Source: Nageia nagi
Taxonomy: Eukaryota; Pinophyta
Assembly (NCBI GenBank): GCA_050084985.1
Contig: JBITNC010000001.1
Coordinates: forward strand, 182,156,001-182,220,000
DNA: 64,000 nt
Reading direction: 5' to 3'
Position numbers and translations under genes: made by a program. The notes under the pieces were generated by a model. It saw only the letters and a list, made by a program, of their open reading frames with translations, was not told the DNA's origin and ran no database searches. Every line of letters begins with the position of its first letter. Position 1 is the stretch's first letter. Positions 1 through 12,109 of the stretch are shown here, piece after piece.

Positions 1-841
1 GTGATGTGATGGCTAATTTCCCTACATGATATGTGTGATTCCCCTCAAACACATTTGCGATAAGGCAAGGAACATGAGGATGCTTTTGATAGCGAAGGGG
101 AAGAGAAAGGATAGAAAATAGAGTAGGAGAGAAAACATGATGGCATTTCCATAAATACCATAACATTTTAGAGACATGATTATGTTCCCAAAACACCAAT
201 GCATTTGAAAAATATCACTACATTTAGGACTAAATAGAAAACACAATGACATTTCTGACTAGGCATGCTACAAAAGGATTGGGATAGACTGACTTGGCTC
301 ATTTTGATTTATTCAAGTTTGCTGATTGAGCTCTGACCTTGCCATCCTCATTCTTAGATAAGCTAAGTGACATGGCATAATGTCTCCATCGCCAGAATAA
401 ATCATGGGGCCTTTAAGTTGGTGTTAAACCCTAATCTAGAAATTTAATTAAGTTTTTAAATTAATTTAATTCCACAAATAGGTCAGGTAGGAAGATTGAT
501 ATGGGGAGGGTAAACCTGAATGTAAATTACCTAAAATGAATAAGAAATAAGTTAGAATACTAGAGAAAATATAGATAGGTAGATAGAACATAAAAAATGA
601 GGATTTTAGATAAGATTTGAAGGAAAATAGGGTTGAAAAGTGGAAACGCAAGGGTACCTACATTTTCTAGAGGGAAATGCTAGGGATCCTCATGTTTTGA
701 CCTGAAAATATCAAGGGATCCCACATTTTTCCCTATCCAAAGAGGAAAATACCTAGGGTCAATATGCTTATGATATTTTATGATTTTTGATAGGAGGATG
801 ATCAAGTGGACATGTGCCATTGCTTCAAATGTATCTAGGGG
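1..841 (+). repeat. Leader of PMD unit, copy 1 (non-coding, left end cut by window)
   Basis: This stretch aligns by eye, with many substitutions, to 2411-3289, so it is the first of two tandem copies of one unit. Shared landmarks include a segment with CTCAAACACATTTGC (near 45 and 2460), the ATTTAATTAAGTTTTTAA run near 440 and 2865, and the block ATTTATGATATTTTA before the PMD gene. Short open frames here are interrupted in one copy or the other and are not convincing genes. The copy starts before base 1. Confidence 0.6.
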
Positions 842-1676
842 TTACTTTAGAGAACCATGAGCGAGGAGGACTTGGAGTGGCTCTTATTAATTGGGATTGG
901 CTATGCTAGTATGGTGGATCCTATGACCTATGACAACAAATATATTACAATGTTGGTGGAGAGGTGGGATGCCTCTACCAACACCTTCATCTTACCCATA
1001 GCAAGTGTACAATTATAATCAAGGATATGTGGAATATCTTTAGGATCTCCATAGAGGGAGAGCCCGTTATTGGACTCAAATCTGATATCGATCGACAAAT
1101 AATATCACTAGGACTTATTAGGTAGGATTGGTGGAGATTGCACTTGGGGAATGATGATTTTGATTATGAGGATGCCTATCAGAGAGGCATCTATGAGCCA
1201 TGACTATTATTTATGATGTTCATCATCACCACACACATCTATCTAAACTCTTTTAGGGTGTTATTCCCTTAGAAGCTATGCAACATGCTTCAATAGATGC
1301 ATGAGGATGGTATAATATTTGCATGGGGACCAACATTGTTAGCATTGGTCTATAGAGAGTTGGCAAAGATTAGGTTTAGATGCTGATGGGGGATGGCATG
1401 CTCCTTCCTCCTCCAGATCTAGGGATGGGAGCACATTCAAGTAGGGAGATCACCAAGGCTTCATTACGACACACATAAATATGTAGATCTAGGATGGGGA
1501 GATCTAGGCATAAAGACACCATATACCCTTCGATGGAGGATGTAATTCAAGTCATGCATATGGTGATTCAACATCGAGGACTTGACACATTATAGTGATG
1601 TGGTTGCTAGGATGAGGCCACATGACTATATATGGAGGCTATACATGGATGACCTAGGATGGGTCAAGTCAAAAGT
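842..1676 (+). pseudogene. Plant mobile domain (PMD) pseudogene, copy 1
   Basis: The translation, with frameshifts and stops, follows the plant mobile domain family (the domain of MAIN and MAIL1 proteins, also common on transposons). The diagnostic N-terminal block reads LVERWDASTNTFILPI (about 950-1000), followed by a decayed version of the usual LEDV-type helix. The second half gives GWEHIQVGRSPRLHYDTHKY near 1425-1485, then a WR-type block and a closing RPHDYIWRLY near 1610-1640. The order of motifs matches a full PMD core, but several in-frame stops make it a relic. It ends abruptly at about 1676, where a minisatellite begins, so its C-terminal tail is missing; copy 2 keeps that tail. A host-gene origin cannot be excluded, but the tandem copy and surrounding elements favour a transposon-borne gene. 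Confidence 0.72.
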
Positions 1677-1689
1677 CATAAATAATTGA

Positions 1690-2280
1690 ATGTAACTAAC
1701 ATGAGTAATGTTAATTATATTTTAGGCATAAATGACTATGATCAAAATCATAAATACCATGATTAATTTTATTTGTAAATTTTAAGTAGATAATTATGGT
1801 TCAAAATACAATAAACATGATTAAGTTTAATTTCTCTTTAACCATAAATGACTATGATAGAAAATGTAATTAATATGAAAAATATTAATTAACTTTTCCA
1901 AATGACTATGATCTAAACGTAATAAATATGATTAAGTTTAATTGTAATTTTCAAGTATATGATTATGATAAAAAATACAATTAGCATGATGAATATTAAT
2001 TGTATTTTCAAAGGTAATTGGCTATGATTGAGAATATTTTTAACATGACTAATGTTACTCACATTTCCCAAATATAAAGCTATGATTGAAATATAATAAA
2101 TTTGAAAAATATAAATTACGATTTCTAAAGTAAATGATTATGATAAATAACTATTTAATATGATAAATATTAATTGTAAATTAACTATGATAAGCAAATA
2201 AATGATTATTGATGAAGCATCATTAAATATAATCAAATTGATAAAGTAAGCCTAATTAATGCTAAATAAAATACATATGC
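1690..2280. repeat. AT-rich minisatellite, unit about 55-60 bp
   Basis: About nine degenerate units follow one another, each with a core close to AATGACTATGAT, then AAAATNTAATAAACATGAT, then TTAATTGTAATTTTCAA. Units are clear near 1725, 1785, 1850, 1905, 1960, 2025, 2085 and 2140. Units differ by substitutions and short indels. No open frame spans the array. Confidence 0.65.
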
Positions 2281-2289
2281 TAATGATAA

Positions 2290-2410
2290 AAGATAGTTGT
2301 GCCAAATGTAACGCATGGTGCTAGAATTGGGTGTCTACATTTTACCCCTTTTTTATTTGCATTTTTCCTAGGTTAAATGCAATGTAAAATACTAATTTTA
2401 TGTAATATGA
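2290..2410. other. Possible LTR terminus between the two PMD units
   Basis: TGTCTACA (2332-2339) followed by TTTTACCCCTTTTTT resembles an LTR end next to a reverse-complement polypurine tract, the arrangement seen at 41971-41992. The matching second LTR was not found in the window, so this is only a suggestion. Confidence 0.3.
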
Positions 2411-3289
2411 AGTGAGTGTGATATGATGGCTAACTACTCCTAGTGATATGTGTGATCCTCCTCAAACACATTTGCAGCAAGGCAAGGAAGATGAGGATGC
2501 ACTTGATAACAAAAGGGAAGATAAAGGCTAGAAAATAGAGAAAGAGACAAAATATGATGATGTTTTCAAAAATGCTATAGCATTCCAAAAATGTGACTAC
2601 ATTTTTAAAATGCCAACATATTCTAAAAATATTTTTACATTTGGGGTGAGGTAGAAAATGAGATGAGATTTCTAACTGGGCAAGCTACAAAAGGATAAGG
2701 GTAGGTTAACTTGGCTCATTTCGATTTATTCAAGTTCATTGATTAAGATTTGACCCTAATACCTCCTCCTCCTACTCATATAAGATGAGTGACATGGCAT
2801 AGTGACCCCATAACTAGAATAGGCCATGGACCCTCTTGGTTGGCACTAAACCCTAATCTTATAATTTAATTAAGTTTTTAAGTTAATTCAATTACACATA
2901 TGGATTAGGTAGGAAAATTAACATAAGGAGGGTAAATATGAATGTAAATTGGCTAAAATAAATGAGAAATAGGGTAGAATACTAGAGAAAATATAGAAGA
3001 ATAGATAGGACATGAAAAATGAGGATTTTAGGCAAGGTTTGAAGGAAAATAGGATTAAAAAGTGGAAACATAAGGGGTACCTACATTTCCCAGAGGGAAA
3101 AACTAAGGGTCCTTGTGTTTTTGACCTAGAAATGTTGGGGGTATCTCATGTTTCATCCTATATGGAGAGGAATATGTCTAGGTTCAAGGTATTTATGATA
3201 TTTTACAATTTTTTATGATTTTTGATAGGAGGATGAGTGAGTTGACATACACCATTGCTTTAGATCTATCTAAGGGTTGCTTTAGAGTA
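2411..3289 (+). repeat. Leader of PMD unit, copy 2
   Basis: Homologous to 1-841 along its length. A 68-codon open frame at 3012-3218 corresponds to a segment of copy 1 (about 590-770) that is broken by stops, so its coding status is doubtful. A pyrimidine-poor stretch ending TTTTTGATAG just before the PMD gene could be a splice acceptor of an upstream intron; the same sequence occurs in copy 1 near 785-792. Confidence 0.55.
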
Positions 3290-3845
3290 CCGTGAGCAAG
3301 GAGGACTAGGATTGGCTCTTCTCAATCATGATTAACTACACCAAGATGATGGATCCTATGACTTATGACAATATGTATATTACAACATTGGTAGAGAGGT
3401 GGGATGCCTCCATCAACACCTTCATCTTACCCATGGGTGAGTGTACAATTACACTCAAGGATATATGGAGATATTTAGGATCCCCATAAAGGAAGATTCT
3501 ATTATTAGACTTGAAAATCTAATATCAACTAATGGATAGCAATATTGAGACTTATTGGGAAGGATTGGTGGAGATTACATTAGGGGATTGATGTTTTTGA
3601 TTATGAGGATGCCTATTAGAGAGGTATTTATGAGCCATGATTGCTATTTATGATGGTAATCATCATCACACATATCTATCTAGATTCTTTTAGGGTGTTA
3701 TTTCCTTGAAAGTTATATGATATGCTTCAATAGATGCATGAGGATGGTAAACCTTTTTCATGGAGACTAGCATTGATATACAAAGAGTTGGTAGAGATTA
3801 GGTTGAGATATTGATGGAGGATGGCATACTCCATTCTCATACAAA
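3290..3845 (+). pseudogene. PMD pseudogene copy 2, N-terminal half
   Basis: Homologous to 842-1395. The block LVERWDASINTFILPM (about 3390-3435) marks the start of the plant mobile domain, and the following helices can be followed through stops and a frameshift. The reading breaks off at about 3845 within the codon series that in copy 1 reads LLLQIxGWEHI. The remaining half, beginning with the equivalent of GWEH, lies at 24,291, so this gene was split by the E0 insertion. It is a relic in both halves. Confidence 0.68.
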
Positions 3846-4206
3846 TGTAATGCATCCAATTATTGCCATCAACTAGAACCCTAAAAATTAGACCTAATTT
3901 TTTTTTATTTGGTTTAACACTCGATATTGTAGGAATGAGCTAGGTAATCCCACATGAGCTTGGTAATGTTGCTAGCTAGTTCAGCACTCACATGGTAAGA
4001 TTGATCAAGAACCAAAGATGATCAACCCTGATAAACTTTTTTGGTGTTCACTCCTTAACACTCATCCTATTGAGAAGATGCCTCAAAAGTAACCTCACCA
4101 TTCCTATTCCATGTCCTATGTGCAATAAGCTTTCTAGTCACAATGTAGTGGTTTTCTACTCAAGGCCCATACCACCTAAGAGATCACACTTCCACTAAGT
4201 TAGCAT

Positions 4207-4705
4207 TGTTAGAATGTATAATGCATTATTGTAAAGGTTATTTAATAATAGTCTATGTAAGTTCACTAATACTTAAGGGTATCATTGATACCTTAAGTAT
4301 TTAAGTGAATATGATAATGTAGCTTGTCCTACCCTGCATGTCATGAGCATGCCCCTTGGGTAAAAGGATGTGCATGTCATGCTTTTGTACATTGGATAAA
4401 AGGGTGATCCAAAGAGGGATTTTGGCCTATAAATAGAAGGATCCCTCTTTGTGATCACATACCAATTTGTGGAGTAAAGTTATGCTATAGGATAGTGTTT
4501 AGGAGATGAGTTAGGAGAATTGTAAGAGATTCATATTTGTGAATGAAGTGAGATCTAGTTAGTGGATGTACTTCTAGTTGGAGGAACCACTTACATCTTA
4601 TGTCATCTTTATGAGATTGCTTTGTGAGTTTGTTAGATGAATATTGTGAGCTTTCATGTGATCTTGGTAGTATAAGATTGTTTTAGTTATATTTCAAATC
4701 CTTCA
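4207..4705 (+). repeat. C1 5' LTR
   Basis: Starts TGTTAGAATGTATAATGC and ends AAATCCTTCA. It aligns to 19282-19780 with the same length of 499 bp. It contains an inverted repeat at 4268-4301 and a TATA-like box at 4428. Confidence 0.92.
4428..4436 (+). promoter_or_regulatory. TATA box in C1 5' LTR
   Basis: TATAAATAG followed by AAGG. The same position in the 3' LTR (19503) and in both C3 LTRs (45485, 47461) also carries TATAAATA, which supports a retained promoter element. The sense is that of the element. Confidence 0.6.
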
Positions 4706-4707
4706 TT

Positions 4708-4720
4708 TGGTATCAGAGCC
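4708..4720 (+). other. C1 primer-binding site (initiator Met tRNA)
   Basis: TGGTATCAGAGCC lies two bases after the 5' LTR. It is the standard plant primer-binding site complementary to the 3' end of initiator methionine tRNA and shows that C1 is read on the plus strand. Confidence 0.92.
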
Positions 4721-7512
4721 AAGTTCGTATGGAAGCTCTTCTTCTTTGTGTGGAAGTTCTTCTTCTATATCTTGGAGGTCCTTCATCCTTCTACAACCTT
4801 GTGAGGTAAAAATTTGAGAAAGTATAACCTCCTTTCCTTTTTTTTGGGGGATTATATTCATTAGAATACTAATATTTTTTTATATGAAATGTTTTAGCCC
4901 TTTTTTCATGGTTACAATAGCAATAAAATGTAATTTTTTATCACCTCTTATGTTAGTAGCATTATTTTTGATAGGATAGTATACAACAATTGCATTTTGG
5001 TTTTTAAAGAAATAATACATATCTTTTATAAAGAATTTTTTTTTAATCTTACAAGGTTATATAAGATATAAAGTTTTTTTTGTTACTTGATAAAATAAAA
5101 TAACAAGGAAGGAGAGGAGGCAAATTTATTATCTATTTTTTAAGAAGTAGTGTTATTCTTATATGCTTTTACAAACATTAATTTTGTAGTTGAAAATAAA
5201 CTTATTTATTTGCAATATAGTATACATTTGTTTTTAAAACTCATAAAAAAGGAGGGGAAAGTACTGGTTTCATTACAATATATTTTTTTTATAAAAATAT
5301 CTGAATTTTAATTTTTTGTAAGGGGGGAGGAAGCAAGCATGTATGTAGGTAGCTATGTTGGCCTTCTGCTTTCTCTATTTGTCACTTTGTGCCTCCTCTT
5401 ATGTGTTGAAATAGGCAACCTCCTTCCTTCTATTGAACCCTCCTACTTTTCCTTGTTTGCACCCCTTTCTTCTATTATCTCCTTTCTCTTCATCTAGGCA
5501 CTCTCATGCCCTCCCATTGTATAGGTGGCTCTGAAATAGAGTCTCTTCACCCTTGTAGCTATCCCTCCAAGTGCCCATTCCAAACTCTTGAATGGTGGTC
5601 CTATCAACTCATTATTGACCTCCCATCTCCATGCAGTCAAACATAGGGTTGTGCCTTCACCTAGGTCCCTCCTCTCAGCCACTAGACCTTCATCTTATTT
5701 GTGTGGCTTAGAAACCTAGATCATTAAATCTAAAATTAACCTCTCTCCTTAGCATTCCATGGTTCTCTCTCCTTCTTGAGTGGTCCCTTAGCATTTTTTG
5801 CTTCTCTCTCCTTCTCAAGTAGCCCCTAAGCACTCTGTGGCTCTCTCCACTCTCCTCACCTCATCCTATTCAAGAGATAGAAGAGACAAAAGAGCCAACA
5901 CACCTCAACCAGTGATTGCCAAACCTCATTACCTTTCTTGACCTCAAACTCTCTCCTATCCATGATCTATCTTCCATGGTGGCATTAAATTTTTTTATAA
6001 GTAATTTTTTTCATGATGACTAAGATTGATGCATGGAGTAAACAACAAAAGAAGCATTAAATTTATTGATAATTTTAATACATCCAGGTAGAGTGTGGAA
6101 CTTGTATTAAATACATTAATTTTTGGAAAAGTTTGCAAGTCATATTTTTTGTATTTAATATAACTAGTAGCATTAAATCCCTTTGCAAATGTATAGTAAA
6201 AAAAAAAACTTTGCCCATCATGAAGTGCATTTGAACTTGCTTTAGAGTGTGTAGATGACCAAAACTACATGAATGTGAGTAAATTGTCATCATTACTCCT
6301 AAAAAGCTCTCCTATTTTTTAGAAAATGTGGCAATATGTTTATTTTATTTACTTAAGTATTTTTTGATGATTTCATGTTTCCTAAGGGGGAAATAAGGAA
6401 ATTTTTTTTATTTAAAATATAAATGCATACTTAGAAGATAATTTTTTTTAGTATACAATTTTTAGGGATAAAACTTTAAGTTAAAAAGGGGGAATTTGTA
6501 TAATTTTTACTTAAATTTTATCAAATGCATGTTTAGGACTTAAATGATTAAGTTAATGATACATGCTTAGAACTTAATGGTGATGCATGCTTAAGGAATT
6601 AATTAATTTTTTATATGCTTAAGATTTAAAAAAAAAGTTAAATAATGTATGCTTATTACTTAAAATCTTAAGTTATTATGCAATTTACTTCTTTATATAA
6701 AAATAGGACCTATGTAAAGATGTCCTCTAGGGGTTAGTAAAACAAACCCATTTGACACTTAGGTTTCAATTTTTTTAATGGATGATATTTTACTTATGCT
6801 CTTTACTTCATGTTTTGTATTTTGATTTATTTTCTTATGTAAATAGAAATGCAAACATTGAAATAAGAAATCCACCTAAAATGAACACATCAACATGTAC
6901 ATTCCACAACATGACTTGTTTGAGGAGCCATGAGGTGCAAACAAGCAAATTGGAGCCTTTAAATTTGATGATCCAAGTGGTAAAAAGTTCATACTTCTCA
7001 ATTGCTCCTAAGTCCTCTGTTGGTCTAGACATAACTCCAATAGGTAGATAAACATGTATGTAATGATACCACATGTCTATTTAAAGATTATCCTAATAAT
7101 CTATAAGGACAACTTGAAACCTAATCAAGATTAATAATTTGGCTGATCTAATATATATCATAACCTTGAAAAATAGTAGATACTTCTCCTTGTGAGAGTA
7201 TAATACTGACCAAGGTGAACTGGTTGAGAATTGGTAGTACTTGGGCTCCTCTTGTGTGGGTATCTAGGTGAAGGCTTAATTTTAGATAAGAAAATAAGCC
7301 TTAACAATGTCACTCTACATCTATGATTCTTGGTGATGACAAAAGTATTTGGGTAAATAGGTTGTATATTCATTAGATTGTAAAACATTTGCACTTGTGA
7401 ATCAAATCAAGCATGTATCTAGTGTTAAATTTAACATGTATTATCTACTTGGTTAAAATGTAACATGTAATGTTGTTTATTAAACCATATGCTTATTATT
7501 TTTCACATTCTT
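4721..7512 (+). other. C1 leader, no gene recognised
   Basis: The first 130 bp resemble the C3 leader (45767-45890), including GTGAGGTAAAA and GTATAACCT. The remainder is AT-rich, with a pyrimidine-rich part at 5340-5960 and poly-T/poly-A runs. Two overlapping opposite short frames at 6782-7074 have no family resemblance I can see. About 2.8 kb between primer site and gag is unusually long, so an additional unrecognised insertion may be hidden here. Confidence 0.45.
5751..5867. repeat. 39-bp tandem repeat, about 2.8 units
   Basis: Units start with AGCATT or AGCACT at 5751, 5790 and 5829 and share CTTCTCTCTCCTTCT. Spacing is exactly 39 bp. It lies in the pyrimidine-rich part of the C1 leader. 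Confidence 0.6.
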
Positions 7513-8475
7513 ATGCAGCAAATAGAAGAATCCTTTTTACCCAAACATATTCTTGATGGTTCTAACTTTGGTATTTGAGAACCGTAGATGAGAGCTAAAT
7601 TATAGGCAAGGAAGCTTTGGCAAATAATGAATGAGAACCTTGTAGTTCCTACAAATGAGAAGACACTAGAGGCTTACAACATGAAGAATAAGTTGGCAAC
7701 CTCCATGATCTTTCATGTAGTTTTAGATGATGTGCTCTTGATGATTTTCTCTTCAACCTTGGCAAAGGAAGCTTAGGATAAACTTAAGCAAATCTACCTT
7801 GGATCTAATTTTTCAAGAAGATTTACTATTCTCCAAAATTTGCTTCAATTTTGTCAAGGGGAAGATGAAAAAATGGCTATCTACTTGAACAAAATCATTG
7901 ACTTTAAGACCCAACTTGTTACTTGTGGGTGCAATTAGATCTATTATGAGTTCATGGTCTTCATCATTCTTCAAAGCCTTTCTTAAAATTTTGAAAACTT
8001 TATGACGGTTATAGAAATAAGGCTTGATGATGAAGAAAAAGTATTCTCCCTTGAGAACCTTTTTAGGATCCTTTTGAAGCATGAGAAAACTCTTAACAAA
8101 AAGATGTTGATTTTTCTCCTAAGGATAATAACATTGCTCTTACAGCAACCAAAATTTCTTTCAATAAGAAGTTCATCCATTAAAATAAATCTTATCCTTC
8201 TTCCTTCAAAAGGATTGAGAAAAGAGGTAATGGATACTACAACAACAACCATTTCAAGCAAAGAGATGGTAAGGGCAAAGCATACAAGCCATGTCCTAAA
8301 ATGTTTTTTGATGGTAATTGTAACTATTGTGACATCTAAGGTCACAAAGAATTTGCCTGCTATAAAAAGAAAAGAGAGAAAAAGAATAAAGGTAATAAAA
8401 ATATAAAGAAATTTGAAGGAAAGAAGAATATTCAAGCTAGTTTTGCTATGACACTCTACTCCATGTCTTGATCTT
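7513..8475 (+). pseudogene. C1 gag (UBN2-type capsid, CCHC nucleocapsid) pseudogene
   Basis: The copia Gag polyprotein forms the particle that packages element RNA. Translation from the ATG at 7513 gives a copia Gag pattern: ARKLWQI near 7605, an LATSMIFHVVLDDVLL block near 7690-7735 and KLKQIYLGSNFSRRFTILQ near 7780-7840, then an LDDEEKVFSLENL helix around 8015-8060. The nucleocapsid knuckle CX2CX4HX4C lies at 8319-8360 (CNYC, GH, FAC), interrupted by a TAA. Several stops and at least one frameshift separate these pieces. The two opposite long frames at 7983-8435 are shadows of this gene. Confidence 0.85.
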
Positions 8476-9840
8476 TTTCATTTGATTAGATTATTGACTT
8501 TGGTTGTACTAATCATCTATACTTTGAAAAGGAAAAGTTTAAAAATTTCACAAGTATAGAAAATATGTGATTGTGATAGGTGATAAATCTACTTTTGAAG
8601 TCCAAGAAATTGGGAGTATGTTGATTCATGAAAAGGTTCTTAACAATTTGCTTTATGTTTCTAAGCTTAAGATGAACCTTCTCTCTATGATCTAAGTTGC
8701 TAAAAAAGGGTACTTTTTTGATTTTGAATCTAAATCTTGGTGCATTAAGAAAGGAATTAACATGTTGACTAAAGGATCAGTGAAAGATGATCTCTACATT
8801 ACGGATCAAGTTCTATCAAAGATGTCTCTTGTTACAAGTTTGTATTCTAGAGGCAATCTCTGTCACCATCCTTTAGGGCACCTTAACCACAAGAGTATTC
8901 TATGCGAGAAGTGCATTCTTGATAAGATGCATAGACAAAAGTTTGAAAAAGATAAGGCAACAAGAGTGTCTCAACCTCTTCAACTTATGCATTCAAATTT
9001 GATGGGTTTATTTCAAAATAAGTCACTTGAAGGAGCATCTTATGTCTTAACCTTCATTGATAAATTTAGTAGAATTACCTTTGGGTATCTACTTGAGTAC
9101 AAGGATTAAAATTTTGAGAGTTTTAAAGTTTTTAAGACCTTCATTGAAAATTAAACTAACCTTAAAATCAAGATGTTGAGATAAAATAATGGAAAGAATA
9201 CAATAGAATGAGTTCAATGACTATTGTGCTAAGTATAGAATCAAGAGGCAATTTACAATTCCTTACATGCTTTAGCATAATGGTGTTTCTAAAAAGAAAA
9301 ATAAAATAATTATAAAAATAACTAAATGCATGTTGAGTAATCTTCCTAATTTCTTATGAGGTGAAGTTGTGAGCATTGCTGTTTACACCTTGAATAGGTG
9401 TCTCACAAAAGTCATTTAGGGTAAAACTCCTTTTGAGGCATGGTCAAAAAGAAACCCTAATATTTCTCACTTTAGAGTATTTGGTTGTGAAGTATTTTCT
9501 ACATTATTTTTGAAAAAAGGAAAAAATTGGATAAAAATATTAAAAAATACATCTTTGTAAGTTATGGCAATCAGCATAAAGGCTACAGGCTCTACTCTCC
9601 ATCCTACAAAGCTATTTTTATTTGAAGGGATGTAAACTTTAATGAAGTTCTTGAAGAATTTATTTCTAATGAGAATGTTGATGATCAAGATGACTCTTCA
9701 GTTACACCCAACTAGTTAGATATTGATATAGGCAAGTCACCTCAAGAACAAAATTCTCCAACATAAAGGTAACAAGGAGCATGACCTTGAATAAATCCTT
9801 ATTTTCCAAGATTAACAACAAGCATGAGCCCTCAACCTTT
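8476..9840 (+). pseudogene. C1 protease and integrase pseudogene
   Basis: The protease signature reads IIDFGCTNHL near 8490-8520; the copia family has D-S-G there, so the Ser is replaced by Phe. A copia pre-integrase block (VSKLKMNLLS, near 8660) follows, then the HHCC zinc-binding region (CHHPLGHLNHKS, CEKCILDKMH; 8862-8935). In the catalytic core all three acidic residues are changed: HSNLMG near 8995 (usually HSD), NNG after a stop near 9185 (usually SDNG) and SKKKNK near 9290 (usually ERKN). Each fits a single G-to-A change. The GKTPFEAW block near 9420 and VNFNEVLEEF near 9630 complete the domain. The gene is inactive, with many stops. Confidence 0.87.
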
Positions 9841-11061
9841 AAATAAGCTTCTAAGCAAGAGTGCTAGATGGAAGCTATGAAAGTGGAGTATGAGGTGCTT
9901 ATGAAAAATGAATCTTGAGATTTGGTTCCTTATCCCAATGAGAAGAATATGATTAGCAATAAGTGGATCTTCAAATTCAAGTTCAATTCTATTCGAGATA
10001 TTAAAAAATACAAGGCAAGTTTAGTAGCCAAAGGTTTTGCTTATAAATATGATGTAGATTATGAAGAAACCTTTGCTCTTATGGCAAAGATGCCTACTAT
10101 GAGAATTATCATTGCTCTTTCTACAACTCAAGAATGGAAAATTTTTCAACTTGATGTCAAGAGTGCATTTCTAAATAGTAACTTAGATGTGAACATATTC
10201 ATGAATCAACCAAAAGGGTTCATTATGAAAGGCAAAGAGTCCTTTATGTGTAAGCTAAAGAAGTCATTATATGGACTTAAGCAAGCACCTAGAACTTGGT
10301 ACAAGAAGATTTCAGGGTACTTTACAAACATTGGATTCTCCAAGTATTTTTTTGACTCTAATCTATATATACTCAATTAAAGAAAAGATGTCGTCTTGAT
10401 TCTCCTTTATGTGGATGATTTTTTAATAATTGAAAATAATGAAAAAATCATTCAAGAGTGCATATCCAAACTTAAGGTAATGTTTGAAATGACTGATCTT
10501 TATCTTTTACACTACTATCTTGGAATGCAAGTGTATCAATACAAGGATTGTACTTATCTTAATAAATCTAAGTATATATTAGACATCTTACAAAAGTTTG
10601 CAATGGAAGAATGTAGATATATTATGATTCTAATCTCTCTTAGAATCACTATTTCTTTGAGTTCCAACTCTCAATTGGCTGATGCTATAGCTTACAAGTA
10701 ATTAATTGGTAGTATTTTGTATTTGACTATTTTCAAGTCAAATATTACCTTTGTAGTGAATTTGATGGCATGATTCATGTAGAAACTTTATGTTGAGCAC
10801 CTCAATGTTGTTAAGCAAATTTTGAGGTATGTTGTAAGGGCTAAGGATTTCCTTCAAGTATTCTAAGTTACCCTCATTTGTTCTCTCTAAAGTTTCAAAT
10901 TTTGACTATGAGGGAGATAGAGATGATAGAAAATCAACCTCTACATATGTATTTAGCATTAGTTTAGGTGCTATCTCTTAGGCTTCTAAGAAGCAGCCTA
11001 TTATTTCTCTTTCCACCATAGAAGTTGAATATCATGCTATGTCTATTGCAACCTAGGAAGT
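9841..11061 (+). pseudogene. C1 reverse transcriptase and RNase H pseudogene (5' part)
   Basis: Reverse transcriptase would copy the element RNA to DNA. One open stretch, 9922-10380, carries the copia pattern: NKWIFKFKFNS, ASLVAKGF, TTQEWKIFQLDVKSAFLN and KKSLYGLKQAPRTWY. After one TAA the active site LLYVDDFLI is intact (YVDD at 10408-10419), followed by LHYYLGMQV. The RNase H part continues through HLNVVKQILRY (near 10800) and a decayed STxEVEYHAMS block (about 11015-11045). It is cut at 11,061 by PM1; the last part of RNase H resumes at 18,258 in the same frame. Stops and frameshifts are frequent after 10,700. Confidence 0.9.
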
Positions 11062-11859
11062 TGTTTACAAATATTTTGAGAATGTAAATAAATAAATAAT
11101 TACAAAACCCAAAATAATTATTTTGAGCTATGGATAGCAATTTATACCATACAACAAAATAGATGAAAAAGATAACCACTCTAGAATTAGGATGATAATA
11201 CCAATCAAGAACTATGATTTGTATACTTACCTTATGAAGCATACCTAATATCAAGTAATGATGATATGTTTGATTTGTGAACGGTAGAAAAATCTTACCC
11301 TAGAAGCTATAACTTGAAATGCCATGAAAAGAGGACTATGGGAAGTCTATATGTTGTATAGAAGGAGCCCCAATGGTGTATTTAGTATGAATAAGGAATG
11401 CTGATGGTCTTTTTTAGAGTGTTCTTTGCTTTCAAATCAAGTTAATAATTTCCATAAAGATATTTCAATCAAAATATAGATTGACAATGTTAGAATAACT
11501 CATATAAGAAAGTACATAAATCACAACCTTGAATGGCAACATTAAGAGAAACCTAAAGGATTGCCACCACTAAGACCAGATATGGGATCATGTATCTTCT
11601 TGATGTGAACTTACTATTATATCCTTATTAATATAGATAATAATATGACCTACTCCTTAGATCAGCATGCACTTGCATAAATAGGGTTAGCCCATGATAC
11701 ATATTGATATTCAAGATAATAATATATTAAAAATGAACATTGACATTATAACCATATTCAAGATAAGCATTGATATCAATACGTTAAATATTCCAGGTAT
11801 GCATTAGCACAAACAAATGCATTTACTTAAATGCATAAATAAATTTTTATGCGATAATA
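11062..11859 (-). repeat. PM1 left LTR (3' LTR in element sense)
   Basis: Begins TGTTTACAAATATTTTGAG and ends near GCGATAATA; it aligns to 17467-18257 and, more distantly, to the PM2 LTRs (41118-41974, 50752-51608). It contains decayed palindrome motifs near 11,325-11,345. The sequence after it (ACCCAACTTTGGATG) is the reverse complement of a decayed polypurine tract. Confidence 0.85.
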
Positions 11860-12109
11860 TATTACCCAACTTTGGATGAGAAATTGATATCACTAGGTGC
11901 ATTGAGATTTTTCATTCAAAGTACAAATAAAGATGTCATAGAAATGAAATATTAGCAAGCATTGATAAGCGTAATACCAACAATAATTAATCTAAACTTC
12001 AACAAAGATTGTAATATAGCAAGAACATGTAAAAGCTAGATATGGGGTGAGAAAATTTCCTGCTATGATATTTTTCAATCTGCCCCTTTGTCATGATATG
12101 GATAACATA

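Noticed and set aside
7983-8435. 150-codon minus-strand frame and overlapping plus-strand 134-codon frame
   Set aside because: Both overlap the C1 gag reading in other frames; the gag motifs and zinc knuckle are found in the true frame with stops.
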